DNA from: Podospora pseudoanserina
Taxonomy: Eukaryota > Ascomycota > Sordariomycetes > Sordariales > Podosporaceae
DNA: 64,000 nucleotides
NCBI RefSeq assembly: GCF_035222485.1
Contig: NC_085924.1
Coordinates: 4,340,001 to 4,404,000, forward strand
Reading direction: 5' to 3'
A program made the position numbers and the translations under genes. The notes under the pieces are model-generated. The model was not told the DNA's origin. It searched no databases and saw nothing but the letters and a program-made list of their open reading frames with translations. Numbering within the stretch: position 1 is the stretch's first letter; each line of letters opens with the position of its first letter. This document shows, piece by piece, positions 24,416 to 33,881 of the stretch.

Positions 24416-24700
24416 TTATTGGTTTGGGGTGCGGCTCACAGGCTTGAGGCAATGGGAATTGGGCCCAGCAGTGGTTCGAAGGACACATAGCATTATACGC
24501 TCCGGCTAGCTTGCTATAGAGATTTAGAACTGGTGGATTAGGGTTAAGCCGAGGTCGTGCACTCTTTGCTTGAGGTGTTCAACTGCCGTAGGGATATAAT
24601 TGGTCCGTACAAGATCTTACTAATGTTCCCCTGGTAGCCGTTTTGGATGTGGGCTCTTTGTTGTTGCGCAGTAAATGTCGCTGTCTTATTAAACGTATAA
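24416..24700. repeat. Second copy of the repeat start found at 7345
   Basis: Its first 33 bp match 7345-7378 apart from transitions; after that the two sequences diverge. Family unknown. It ends close to the truncated P450. Confidence 0.4.
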
Positions 24701-24772
24701 GAAGTTAATGAGTCTAGAGAGGCAAAGATTTAAGAATCTGGGATCTATGGCTAGGCCCCAGTAAGTTAACAA

Positions 24773-25186
24773 CCTTATATTTGTCCAATAAGCGGTGAGA
24801 CTAAGCTGAGAGGTTCCCAGATCGTGGTTGACTCGACCAACATTTGCGATCCCACTTTTTACCCCAACCCAGACCAGTTCGACGGATACCGGTTTTTGCG
24901 CAAACGTGAAGCCGGTGACACAACCAGTCAGTTTGTCCAAAGCAGCCAGGACTTTTATGTGTTTGGTGGAGGCCGGCATGTTTGTCCTGGACGGTTCTTC
25001 GCCAGCATTGAACTGAAGCTCGCACTGGCTCATATCCTCTTGAAGTACGACATGCGCTTCGCAGAAGGTTGTGATCCCAAGCCCATGATGAATGGTCTTT
25101 ATGCGATGGCTGGTCCGACTGTTCAGCTCGAGGTGAGGAGGAGGAGAGATGGCGCTGTGGTGAATATTTTGGGTGAAAGGTTGTGA
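24773..25186 (+). pseudogene. C-terminal fragment of a cytochrome P450
   Basis: About 137 codons in frame, from after a TAA at 24767 to the TGA at 25184-25186. It reads KLRGSQIVVDSTN, then DPTFYPNPDQFDGYRF, then the heme-binding loop FGGGRHVCPGRFFA and the L-helix ELKLALAHILLKYDM. The Cys ligand is intact, but the oxygen-binding helix, K-helix and N-terminal membrane anchor are absent: repeat sequence begins right upstream. It differs clearly from the CYP505 gene (FGGGRHVCPG against FGNGQRSCIG), so it is a separate P450 truncated by the transposon nest. Confidence 0.85.
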
Positions 25187-26879
25187 TTTGAACGGTTAGA
25201 CCTCTAGGGAAGAATTATCACAGGTAGAAGCGGTGTGGAATTGATAATTCGTATAAAGATAGTGTATCATTGGGTCAGTACGTTAGTTTCGATGTAGGGT
25301 AACGACAGTTTTGGGACTCAGACATGTTAATGCACCTGCTGTGGCTGGTGACAACTGCTGTCTTATGGTGGTCTGGATGTGACACCTGTCGCCCGGTGAA
25401 TCATTTCTCCGACATCGACACCCGCCTGCAACCTGGAAGGCAACAGCCGTCCTGGGTTGTCAGCTGCCGATATATTTACCTTTTCTATTACTCTATTTCA
25501 CAGTGCAGCAGACCAACAACCATGGATAGCAGCCTGTGTTTGGTGCAGCAAAGTCCAGTTTGATGACTCTCTCGTCAAATGCAAACACACCACAGAGAAG
25601 CCGTACCATGATCATAAAAGGCTATTTCCAAGCCTCCTTATGCTTGACAGGGGAATGTGGATCTTCCCCGCCGACTTGACCATTTATGACACTTTCCCGA
25701 TTTACCAGCTCCAACAAGAGCAACTTGGTTAATATGTCCCGGCTTAAGTCTTTTGGATCAAATGACAGAAAAAAGAAAAAAGACAACCATCATCTAGGTA
25801 GGTACCTGCCTAGGTAGTGCCTGGTCAGTTCACAATTTCGATTCCACTACCTACCCCATATTCATCCAACACTCGGCACCCGCCATCTTCCACTCATCGT
25901 CGTCATATCGACTTAGTTGAGAGTCATGCTTACCGAATCACCCAGATTGCATATCTCATACTTTCAAACACGTGCATAGAGAAATTCCCATTCGCCTAGG
26001 ACCTTTCAGAACATGGAACGGACTTTGGGTGATGTCCGATGAAGCACATTCGAAGCGTTCAGCTGGTAGTTTGGGCTAGCGACACCTTGGCAAACATGCC
26101 AGTCATATCGATACTCTTTCTCTTTTGTTCGAGCAAACAAGTTGAGCAACAAATGTTGAGATTTGGGTGACCAAGACAGTATCTCGCCATACTTGCCCCC
26201 ATACTTGGGAAGTCGGGATTACAGAGGGTTGTCGAAACAGCGTTACATCGGCTTCCCGTTTGGGATCGGATCGTGCAAAAACCTCTGCCGAAGCCATAAC
26301 GGGTGAGTTATCCGGCAACACTTACTCATAAATGGACACGGAGGCAAGTCTCATTGGCCTGCCAAATCATCATTGGAGCGCATCTAGACTTGCCCGGAAA
26401 TTCTCTGGCCCACCAAGCGGCTAGCATCTCGCTGCATGATCATCCCCAGTTTCTTGGCCTCGAAAGGCGAGGCTGTAACGGCTACGCGAACGCCCGCCAA
26501 CCTGGTTTTATCGTGCATACGGGCATTTTGGCAGTGAAGTGTGGAGTCTGAACGTAACATCGTGAGGTTTCTGTTGACAAGTGATCTCCATCTCATCTCG
26601 GGCGCTAGAGCGTACTTGGGCAAAGTCCTGAGACAGGGGAAATCATAATGGCGAGAGAGAGGATTCGGCAGTTGTATCCACAGTCAAGTTCTTCTTTGCC
26701 CTTTTGTTGACGGAGAAATATGCCCGATGTGGGTTGAGGCCGTGACAGCTGTAGCCCAGGGCCGATCCTAGGTTGACAATGGCTTATTTCAAGTATATAA
26801 GCCAGGTCACCTTCGTTAGACGCTCCTCGGGTTCACCTGCCAGGCATCCAGTCTCTTGTCTGATCATTAAGTCGCTAAG
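25187..26879. other. Intergenic region upstream of GH62, including its promoter
   Basis: 1.7 kb without a supported gene. A CTAGGTAGGTACCTGCCTAGGTAG-like partial palindrome lies at 25794-25817. GGCTAG sites (for example near 26073 and 26421) resemble the GGCTAR sites of xylanase regulators, but such hexamers are expected by chance. Confidence 0.45.
26793..26800 (+). promoter_or_regulatory. TATA box of the GH62 gene
   Basis: TATATAAG-type element about 80 bp upstream of the ATG at 26880, a normal position for a highly expressed secreted-enzyme gene. Confidence 0.5.
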
Positions 26880-28123
26880 ATGAGAATCAACTCCAGCGTT
26901 CTCAGCCCAACGGCACTGGCAGCCCTGTCTCTCCTCGGATTTGCAATCCCTGGAGCTGATGCTGCCTGCAGCTTGCCAACCTCGTACAGGTGGAGAGACT
27001 CTGGCATTCTCGCACAGCCAAAGTCGGGCTGGGTCTCCCTCAAGGACTTCACCCACGTCCCCTACAACGGCCAAAACCTCGTCTATGGCACATACCACGA
27101 CGGCCGCAACTATGGCTCCATGAACTTCGGCCTCTTCACCAACTGGTCCGACATGGGCCGCGCCAGCCAGAACCAAATGAACAACGCCGCCGTCGCCCCG
27201 ACGCTGTTCTACTTCCGCCCCAAGAACATCTGGGTCCTCGCCTACCAATGGGGTCCGACAGCCTTCTCCTACCGCACCTCCACCGACCCGACCAACCCCA
27301 ACGGCTGGTCCTCCGCCCAGCCCTTGTTCTCGGGCACCATCGCCAACTCGGACACCGGCCCGATCGATCAGACCCTCATCGCCGACGACAAGAATATGTA
27401 CCTCTTCTTCGCCGGCGACAACGGCCGCATCTACCGCTCCGTCATGCCCCTCAACAACTTCCCCGGCAATTTTGGCACCTCCACCACCATCATCTTCAAC
27501 GGCGCCAAGAACGACTTCTTCGAGGCTGTTCAGGTGTACACCCTCAAGGACTCCTCCCCCACGACTTACCTCATGATCATCGAGTCGATCGGTGCCCAGG
27601 GCCGCTACTTCCGTTCCTACACCACCACCAACCTCGGCGGTTCGTGGACACCCAACGCCGCGAGCGAGAGCAACTCCTTTGCTGGCAAGGCCAACAGCGG
27701 CACGACGTGGTCAAACGATATCAGCCATGGTGACTTGGTCCGGTCGAGCAACGATGAGAGGTTCGAGGTTGACCCGTGCAACTTGCAGTTGTTGTACCAG
27801 GGGAGGTCGGGGAGCAGCAACGAGTATAACCTGTTGCCGTACAGGCCTGGTCTGTTGACGTTGACGAACCCGGTCGGGTCGCCTAATCCCAACCCTGCTC
27901 CTGGGCCGACGTCGACTGCTCAGACGACGCCGCAGCCGACGGGGGGGAATGGGGCGACGGTGCCCAGGTGGGGACAGTGTGGTGGGCAGGGGTATACCGG
28001 GCCGACGAGGTGTGAGGCTCCGTATACGTGCACGGTTTCTAACCAATGTGAGTTTGCTTGTTGCTCTGAGGATGAGGGATGATATGCTAATGAGATACTA
28101 CAGGGTACTCCCAATGCTTGTAA
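26880..28123 (+). CDS. Secreted GH62 alpha-L-arabinofuranosidase with C-terminal CBM1
   Basis: Removes arabinose side chains from arabinoxylan outside the cell. Two exons, 26880-28047 and 28104-28123, give 395 aa; the tiny last exon supplies the end of the cellulose-binding module. Residues 1-28 are a signal peptide. The GH62 five-bladed propeller follows, with the conserved acidic positions Asp56 (SLKDFTHV), Asp163 (GPIDQTL) and Glu215 (FFEAVQVY) that fit the family's catalytic set. A Pro/Thr/Gly linker (about 335-362) leads to a CBM1 with [11 protein letters not shown] and four cysteines. It converges on the esterase gene, with about 140 bp between their 3' ends. Confidence 0.95.
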
Positions 28124-28266
28124 ACAGACACCACAATACAGGAGTGACGTGCAAGAAGGATCTGGTCATCAGCTTGAGGATTGGCAAAAGGGATAACGGC
28201 AAAAGAAAGCAAGGAATTCTTTCACCCACACTTTTTGTACCTACCTACCTACTTCATAGTACATAT

Positions 28267-29637
28267 TCAACCCTTCGCTCTTACTCTCCCAGTCCCCACC
28301 CCAAAAGGCAAAGGCTTCCACAGCACCTTAACCCCAAACCACCAAAGCTCATCCTGCCACGTATTCCAATAATGACTCCCAAACGGCGTGACCCGATTGA
28401 TATACCGTATCCCCACCGCATCCAACGCAGTCTGCAGCTCCCGCGCCTGAGGGAACACAAAATCGTAGAGTCCATAAGCAACCATGATCCCCTTCTTCAA
28501 CAACCCCGGGTTTTGTACCGCAGAAGACGCATCGATATACGGCGTGGTGGTAGCAGGGGAAAACATCCCAAAGTAGTCAAACATGTCGGTGGCATTGACA
28601 AACATCTCGTACGTGAGAACACCCCCCATGGACAATCCCGCAAAGGCGCGACAGCTGGTGTTTTGGCAGACTTTGTAGTTTTGTTCAACCCAGGGGAAGA
28701 GGTATTTCTCAAAGTTTTCGCGAACGTAAGGTGCGGGAGGGATGGGGACACTGTGGGATCTGTTGCCGTAGATGAACTTGCCTCCTGAAGCGTCGAGGTT
28801 GTAGAAGGAGGGGGTGACCACCACGGTTGGGGGGATGTGCTTCAGGCGGATGAGGTTATCCATCACGTGGCTCATTCGTCCGAGGTTTTCCCAGTCGGCG
28901 CCGTTGCCGCCTGCACCATGGGAGAGATAGAGGAGGGGGTATCTCTTCTCGGGGATGGTTCCGTATTCGGCTGGGAGGTAGATGGAAAAGTCGTGGACGT
29001 CAGGGGCCGGATGAATCGATCCGGGGGAAGTGTAGTTTGCTGTTTTGACTACACCACGGTGACCTTCTGGTGCGTCGAGAGCGTAGTCAAAATTGGTGTT
29101 GAGTTCTGGTGAGGCCTGAAATTTGGCATCGAAGGGGACCTGGAAGCTGGAGGCTACTTGATCGCCTTGGACGTTTTGAAATGGCGGGAGGTCTGGGTCG
29201 ATGACGAGATGGCCTGTGTCGATGCTGCAGTTGGGTGCGTAGTTGCAGTTGACGAGATACGCAAAGCTGTAGATGCCGCTTGGGAGGGGTGTTGTGTATG
29301 TCCATATACCATCATCCGAGGACGTCATCTCATATGGCCACCTGTATAGCGGTTCTGCTGGGAGCTGAGGTGAAGGATTGCTGACATAAAAGTCGCCCGG
29401 CTGGTAGTCGTGGGGATCATAGCGGCCGTTGAAGCGGTACGACGTTCCTGTTGTGTGGAACTGGTCGGTGAAAGGTTGAATTCCACCTCCTATTAGCACC
29501 CGCTGCGCAGTTGCGTTGACATAGCGAAAGTCGACCTCGTAGCCAGTGGGACCACGGCCCGTCTTGCGAATGGTCACCGAAGCCGAAGCTTCTAGCGACA
29601 GTAGGCTCCCAATCGCAAGAAAACTTTGTAAAAGCAT
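28267..29637 (-). CDS. Secreted CE1-type esterase (esterase D fold), possible feruloyl/acetyl esterase
   Basis: Extracellular carbohydrate esterase, 456 aa, no intron. The start is the ATG at 29637, which opens a signal peptide (MLLQSFLAIGSLLSLEASA); the longer frame upstream begins with GTG and lacks one. An N-terminal beta-sandwich (about 20-170, like the domain preceding CE1 esterases) is followed by an alpha/beta hydrolase with the nucleophile Ser336 in GLSMGG, Asp392 in GLYDFVFP and His422 in GSHYWNTW. A CTATAAAG box lies at 29697-29704 on the minus strand, about 60 bp upstream. The neighbouring GH62 suggests ester-bond removal from arabinoxylan; the exact ester is unknown. Confidence 0.88.
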   Translation of the reverse strand: MLLQSFLAIGSLLSLEASASVTIRKTGRGPTGYEVDFRYVNATAQRVLIGGGIQPFTDQFHTTGTSYRFNGRYDPHDYQPGDFYVSNPSPQLPAEPLYRWPYEMTSSDDGIWTYTTPLPSGIYSFAYLVNCNYAPNCSIDTGHLVIDPDLPPFQNVQGDQVASSFQVPFDAKFQASPELNTNFDYALDAPEGHRGVVKTANYTSPGSIHPAPDVHDFSIYLPAEYGTIPEKRYPLLYLSHGAGGNGADWENLGRMSHVMDNLIRLKHIPPTVVVTPSFYNLDASGGKFIYGNRSHSVPIPPAPYVRENFEKYLFPWVEQNYKVCQNTSCRAFAGLSMGGVLTYEMFVNATDMFDYFGMFSPATTTPYIDASSAVQNPGLLKKGIMVAYGLYDFVFPQARELQTALDAVGIRYINRVTPFGSHYWNTWQDELWWFGVKVLWKPLPFGVGTGRVRAKG

Positions 29638-29833
29638 GCTGCATGAAATGGGATTTGCCTGCTTCAAGGGAGCTTGAAGATTAGTGGACGGTCGGTCTTT
29701 ATAGGTAGCTCTGAAAGAATGCTCATCTGTCCCGGAGACCGGGTTGACAGGCACCTCATGCGGGGTTATTTGGATAAATTGTTCAAATGTAAGCTAAGTC
29801 GGGGACGCAGCACCTGTTGGATAAAGTCCCCTT

Positions 29834-30446
29834 CTATGCCACCATCGCTTGTGCCATCTTCCGGATATGCGGGCTTGGAGCACCTATGTAATTTTCTCCC
29901 GAGTTTTGCTCCAAGCTCCGCCAACTTTGGACCATTCCGCGAAGCTCGAGACAAAGCGCCTGTCGGTCAGACTCCCCCAAGTCTTTCCAGCCTTTAGCTA
30001 ATGTGGGCGCGTCAATCAATGCCATGTACAAGAAACCTTGACCATCGTCATGAGCCCAGCCCAACACCGCTGGCACTGGGACCACTCCATGTAGGCGCTA
30101 AAAGACATACCGCTGGGGTCAACATCTCTGACTTGATGACCTGGATGCCATATTTAACCAGCAGGCCAAGCTCGGGATACCGAGCCGGTGGCGCAATGTT
30201 TCGATTGGTTGCTTTCGGGTGGCCCGTTTTCTCATTCGTGTCTCTAACCTCAGCGGGTGAGGGAAGGAGTGCGGTGGGATAACTGCTGGTAAATTGTGTA
30301 CTGGGGAAGGGTATGACGTCTGACAACTGCTCTAGAGGAAGGGAAGTCATCCTCGTAGACACGCTGTGAGCGCAGGAGAGGCGGCGGGTGGGCGCCAGTT
30401 TGAGTGATCCAACAGGGGGATTTTGCTGATTGTGTGTTGAAGACAT
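29834..30446 (-). pseudogene. Phosphotransferase (APH-like kinase) family remnant
   Basis: Two minus-strand pieces in different frames together resemble the fungal aminoglycoside-phosphotransferase-like family: upstream YPELGLLVKYGIQVIKSE, downstream VPVPAVLGWAHDDGQGFLYM and LRGMVQSWRSLEQ. The frame change is near 30090, and any intron there would be only about 26 bp, so it is more likely an indel. The frame stops at 29834, before the catalytic HxD loop expected further on. The gene is therefore truncated and shifted; an assembly error could explain the shift but not the missing half. Confidence 0.5.
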
Positions 30447-31253
30447 ACTTCGTAGTTAAGGATGGAACTATTTTGAGGATGCCCCCGCACAGTGGCATAA
30501 ATACATTGACCAGTGCGGGCTGGGTGCACGCGCCACTCGACAATATAAGATGCAATTGTTTTATGCAACTCGCTCTCGATTCCGGCCATGCAAATCATTG
30601 AAGACCATATCAACCGTAGGTGCATAATGGGAAAACTGTTACAACATGCAGTATTGCGTTTCCGTTGAAACTTCTTACTGTGCTGTTTATTACCCGCCTA
30701 CCTACCAGGATTTGCATGCTATTGGATATCCAAATACCTAGGTAGCTGAGCAATCTGTCTCCTCTGGATTAGTGGTGTCGAACCCAGAGCAGGTACACAA
30801 TATGCATTTCGTACAGGCCAAGGTGCAAGGTGTTTGGCTGACCTATAGCAACGGGAATTTACGAGACCCCCAACGTCGAAGACTATCCGGCTATGAGTCT
30901 CGTCCATGGCCACCATATCGGGTAACTACAGGTGGGTATGTTGAAGAAAGGCTAGGAAATGGGCCACTGCGGCGTAGAGCCTTGACGCGTTGAGATATTC
31001 TCACAGACACTGTACTAGATGCGCCTAGAGAAAAACTCATGAAACTTTTGAGTAGGGCATGAAACAGCATTTCTGGGTTGAGAAAATGCGGCCCCACGCT
31101 TCATATCACTCTATAAAGGACGAGAGACTTCCCAGCGTTATTCTAGCTACACATCACCTTTTATCATCAGTCTTCGCTTGTCTTCTTGTTATCATCTTTA
31201 TCGTTTCTTCGATTAGATTTGTTTTTCCTTTGATTAAACTCCATGCAATCATC
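30447..31253. other. Intergenic, no gene seen
   Basis: Contains TACCTAGGTAG at 30735-30745. No supported frame. Confidence 0.45.
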
Positions 31254-32136
31254 ATGTCTGGCTAGATCAAAACTTCCACTATCAACTTGAAGCCCAACAC
31301 TTCAAAGTCAGCGATTTCCACAAAAGCAACAATATCTGCCAAAGCCCCTGTGTCTACCAAATTATACACTCTTGTGATAACTAATCTGCCGACCAAAATT
31401 GGGGCTGGGAAACCCACTCCTGCCAGGACATCTCCTAGTTCTACAAAGGAAACTGCCACTGCAAAGCGAGCTACCCCTTCCCCTGGTCAAAAGCAGTCCT
31501 CCGGGCAGCCAACAATTCGTGTTAGGCTAAAGAAGGCGACCGCAGCCAACAGCACCGGTAGTGGCACTGGTAGCAATGGGGTTTTTAACCCTCCGCCACC
31601 ACCACCACCTGCTCCTCCTCCCTCTCCCCCTCCAGCGCCAGGACCAAAGCCAGTGATCCCATTCTCCACTCAGTCATATCTCATAGTCCAACACCCAGAT
31701 CTTAACCTCCCTCGACCCGGATGTTTACTCTTATCCTTGGCCATTTTGGAAACGGGAACCGCCCCCTTGATATGATTGACCTTTACTGGGTCAATGGGAG
31801 ATTCTTCAACCAGGCAATGTGGAACAATGGCACATATAAATCTGAAAAGCCAGGGATACCTATCTGCCCGTTCGAGGGCAGCGCTGCTAGAGCACCCGCG
31901 CCATCCAGAAGCTTGAATCCTGTTGAAGAGAGGGTGAGTCCTCCATTTTTTCCCTGAGCACAATGTGATGATGATACTGACTATGCATTGTTTTGTAGGC
32001 TCCAACACCTGCCCGCCTGACGAGAATCACACAGCGAAATTGCCACACTTGGATCGTCGGGACTGGTGAAATGCCGGTAGTTGATCAGATATTGCCTCAG
32101 TCCGTGCTTGGTTACTTATTGGAGATAAAGCAGTGA
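31254..32136 (+). pseudogene. Damaged paralogue of the 32418-33080 gene, proline-rich
   Basis: The ATG at 31254 meets a TAG three codons later (MSG, stop, IKTSTINLK). The frame then continues with a Ser/Thr/Lys-rich segment and a polyproline tract. It shifts frame near 31700, continues as GHFGNGNRPLDMIDLYWVN, crosses an intron (31934-31998, GTGAGT...TAG) and ends QRNCHTWIVGTGEMPVVDQ...LLEIKQ. The end matches the convergent gene at 32418-33080 (QRNCQTWIVETSEM...LVANKQ). The early stop and the shift suggest a pseudogene; a different exon structure is possible. Function unknown. Confidence 0.45.
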
Positions 32137-32417
32137 GAAAATACCATGAAGGCGGCGGTGATGACCTAGGTAGATATGCCCTCCATTAGAACTTTCGAGC
32201 GGTAATAGTTCCCAGTCCTGATTAATACTGCGTCAGCAGTTGTTCAGGTTTTAGCCTGTGATTCTTTGTGTTTTCTGTTATAGTTTTGGGCGAAGGCTAG
32301 TTGATTTGATGGTCCTCGTATACCTAGATGGTGTCCTTCTTTTCCTGTATGTTCAACCGGAAATCTTTACGGAGATAGTCACCGCCTCATACCTGTGTGA
32401 AATCACCTCATGCGTTG

Positions 32418-33080
32418 TCAGTACTGCTTGTTTGCCACCAAATAATCCACAACTTCTTGCTCCAACAGCCCTTCCTTGACCAACATCTCCGACGTTTCCA
32501 CAATCCATGTCTGGCAGTTTCGCTGCATGATCCTTGTCCGTCTGTCAATCTGCAGGCTGTTAGTCTTCAGACCACAAAGCGAATGGAACTGACTCACCTG
32601 ATCGTCGACCGCATCGCGAAGGGTCTTCTCTGGAGCAGGAACGTTGAACAACATCTTTTCCATCTCGGACCTGGGCTCCACCTCAACCACCGGATCTTCC
32701 CCGACACGGAACACCGCGTCCAGCGGCTCAACAAGATTCATTTGAATCCAACCCAAACGCACGACACGATCCGGCTTCCGGCCTGTCAAACTGATATCCC
32801 AGCCCCTCTTGACTTCCAACCAGAATCCATCTTTGACGTTCCCGGCCGCCTGCAGTACCACTCCGATGCTTGGATGGGTGGGCGACGAAATGAAATATTC
32901 CCAGTGATTGGCAAACGGCCAGCCGTTATAAACCAAGAGTGACAGCGACACAGAGTTTGGAGGTCCGGTTGCAGTCACGTTGAGTTGAGGGCTTGGCTTC
33001 CACTGTGACACGTGCTTGGAGGCTGAAGCTTGAAGCAGATCGGGAGGGGGCAGCGGTGGAGGATGGGGTGGCGGAAGCAT
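32418..33080 (-). CDS. Uncharacterised fungal protein with C-terminal QRNCQTWI motif
   Basis: About 204 aa after removing a 48-bp intron (32550-32597: GTGAGT donor, ACTAAC branch, CAG acceptor). The intron is a multiple of three, so the unspliced frame also stays open. The start is ATG 33080 with a proline/histidine-rich opening, then SLSLLVYNGWPFANHW and a beta-rich middle (GFWLEVKRGWDISLTGRK, RVVRLGWI). The C-terminus RIMQRNCQTWIVE resembles small fungal proteins of unknown function with an RxCQxW motif. It has a damaged paralogue facing it at 31254-32136. No signal peptide or membrane helix. Confidence 0.6.
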   Translation of the reverse strand: MLPPPHPPPLPPPDLLQASASKHVSQWKPSPQLNVTATGPPNSVSLSLLVYNGWPFANHWEYFISSPTHPSIGVVLQAAGNVKDGFWLEVKRGWDISLTGRKPDRVVRLGWIQMNLVEPLDAVFRVGEDPVVEVEPRSEMEKMLFNVPAPEKTLRDAVDDQVSQFHSLCGLKTNSLQIDRRTRIMQRNCQTWIVETSEMLVKEGLLEQEVVDYLVANKQY

Positions 33081-33881
33081 AATTTGTCAATCGTGGAGTA
33101 ATGTAAAATGTTGACCTGCTGAGGTGTTCTTGTGCTGTTTGACGTGTTGGTGGTTTCATCAGTTGGGCACGCAAAGCCACAAATTACTGCAGACTACACA
33201 GTAAAGATCAACATTCGACACTAGCTTTGGGGGCCGGCTGTCTGGGCAGTCAACCGCTCCCGACCTACTGAGTCAGCACCATGGTTCCCACACAGGCAGC
33301 GTGCATACTTGCTCGATTTTATTCCGTGATGTCTGTCGCCCATCTGTTTGCAGTCCAACCCCCACCCCCTTCTGGCTTTTGTCGCTTTATGTCACACGGC
33401 AAAAGCCAACCACCCGCAACCACGACCAACAACACTGTCGATACCACCGCAAGGAGGGGTAACTGCACGCTGTGAACCAGTTGTCAAAGTGAGGCAGACA
33501 ATCAGAAGGCAGGGCGGTTATCAAAGGAAGCCCACTGGCCCTGTAGGATACTGGAGGACTTGGCAGCGGCCTGAGGCCAACAAGGGCACGGGCCAGGCAA
33601 GGAAGGATAAAATACGCGTTCAGGATCACCAAGACTGTATTTTCCTTCTTCATCCTTCAGTATCACGCTCTTCGAGGCCATTGAAGATTATTAGCCTGAA
33701 TTGAACCATGAGTTCCAAGCCCTGATAATACAGCCCTTGTCACACTTTACACAAACGTGATTTCTCCAGCGCTGTCCGCTGCACGCGATTTTGCCCCTCG
33801 TCATGATCAAAATCTAATCCTTGCTCATGTTTCCTGCTCCCTTTTCACGAGGATTCATATCCAGCAATATCCACGAACTTC
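33081..33881. other. Intergenic, no gene seen
   Basis: 800 bp of normal composition separating two divergent genes; probably holds both promoters. Confidence 0.45.

Noticed and set aside
24465-24490. GGTTCGAA sequence resembling a tRNA T-loop
   Set aside because: No acceptor, D or anticodon stems could be folded around it.
26784-27858. Long alternative frames over the GH62 gene on both strands
   Set aside because: They arise from strong third-position GC bias; only the GH62 frame has a signal peptide, family motifs and a sensible intron.
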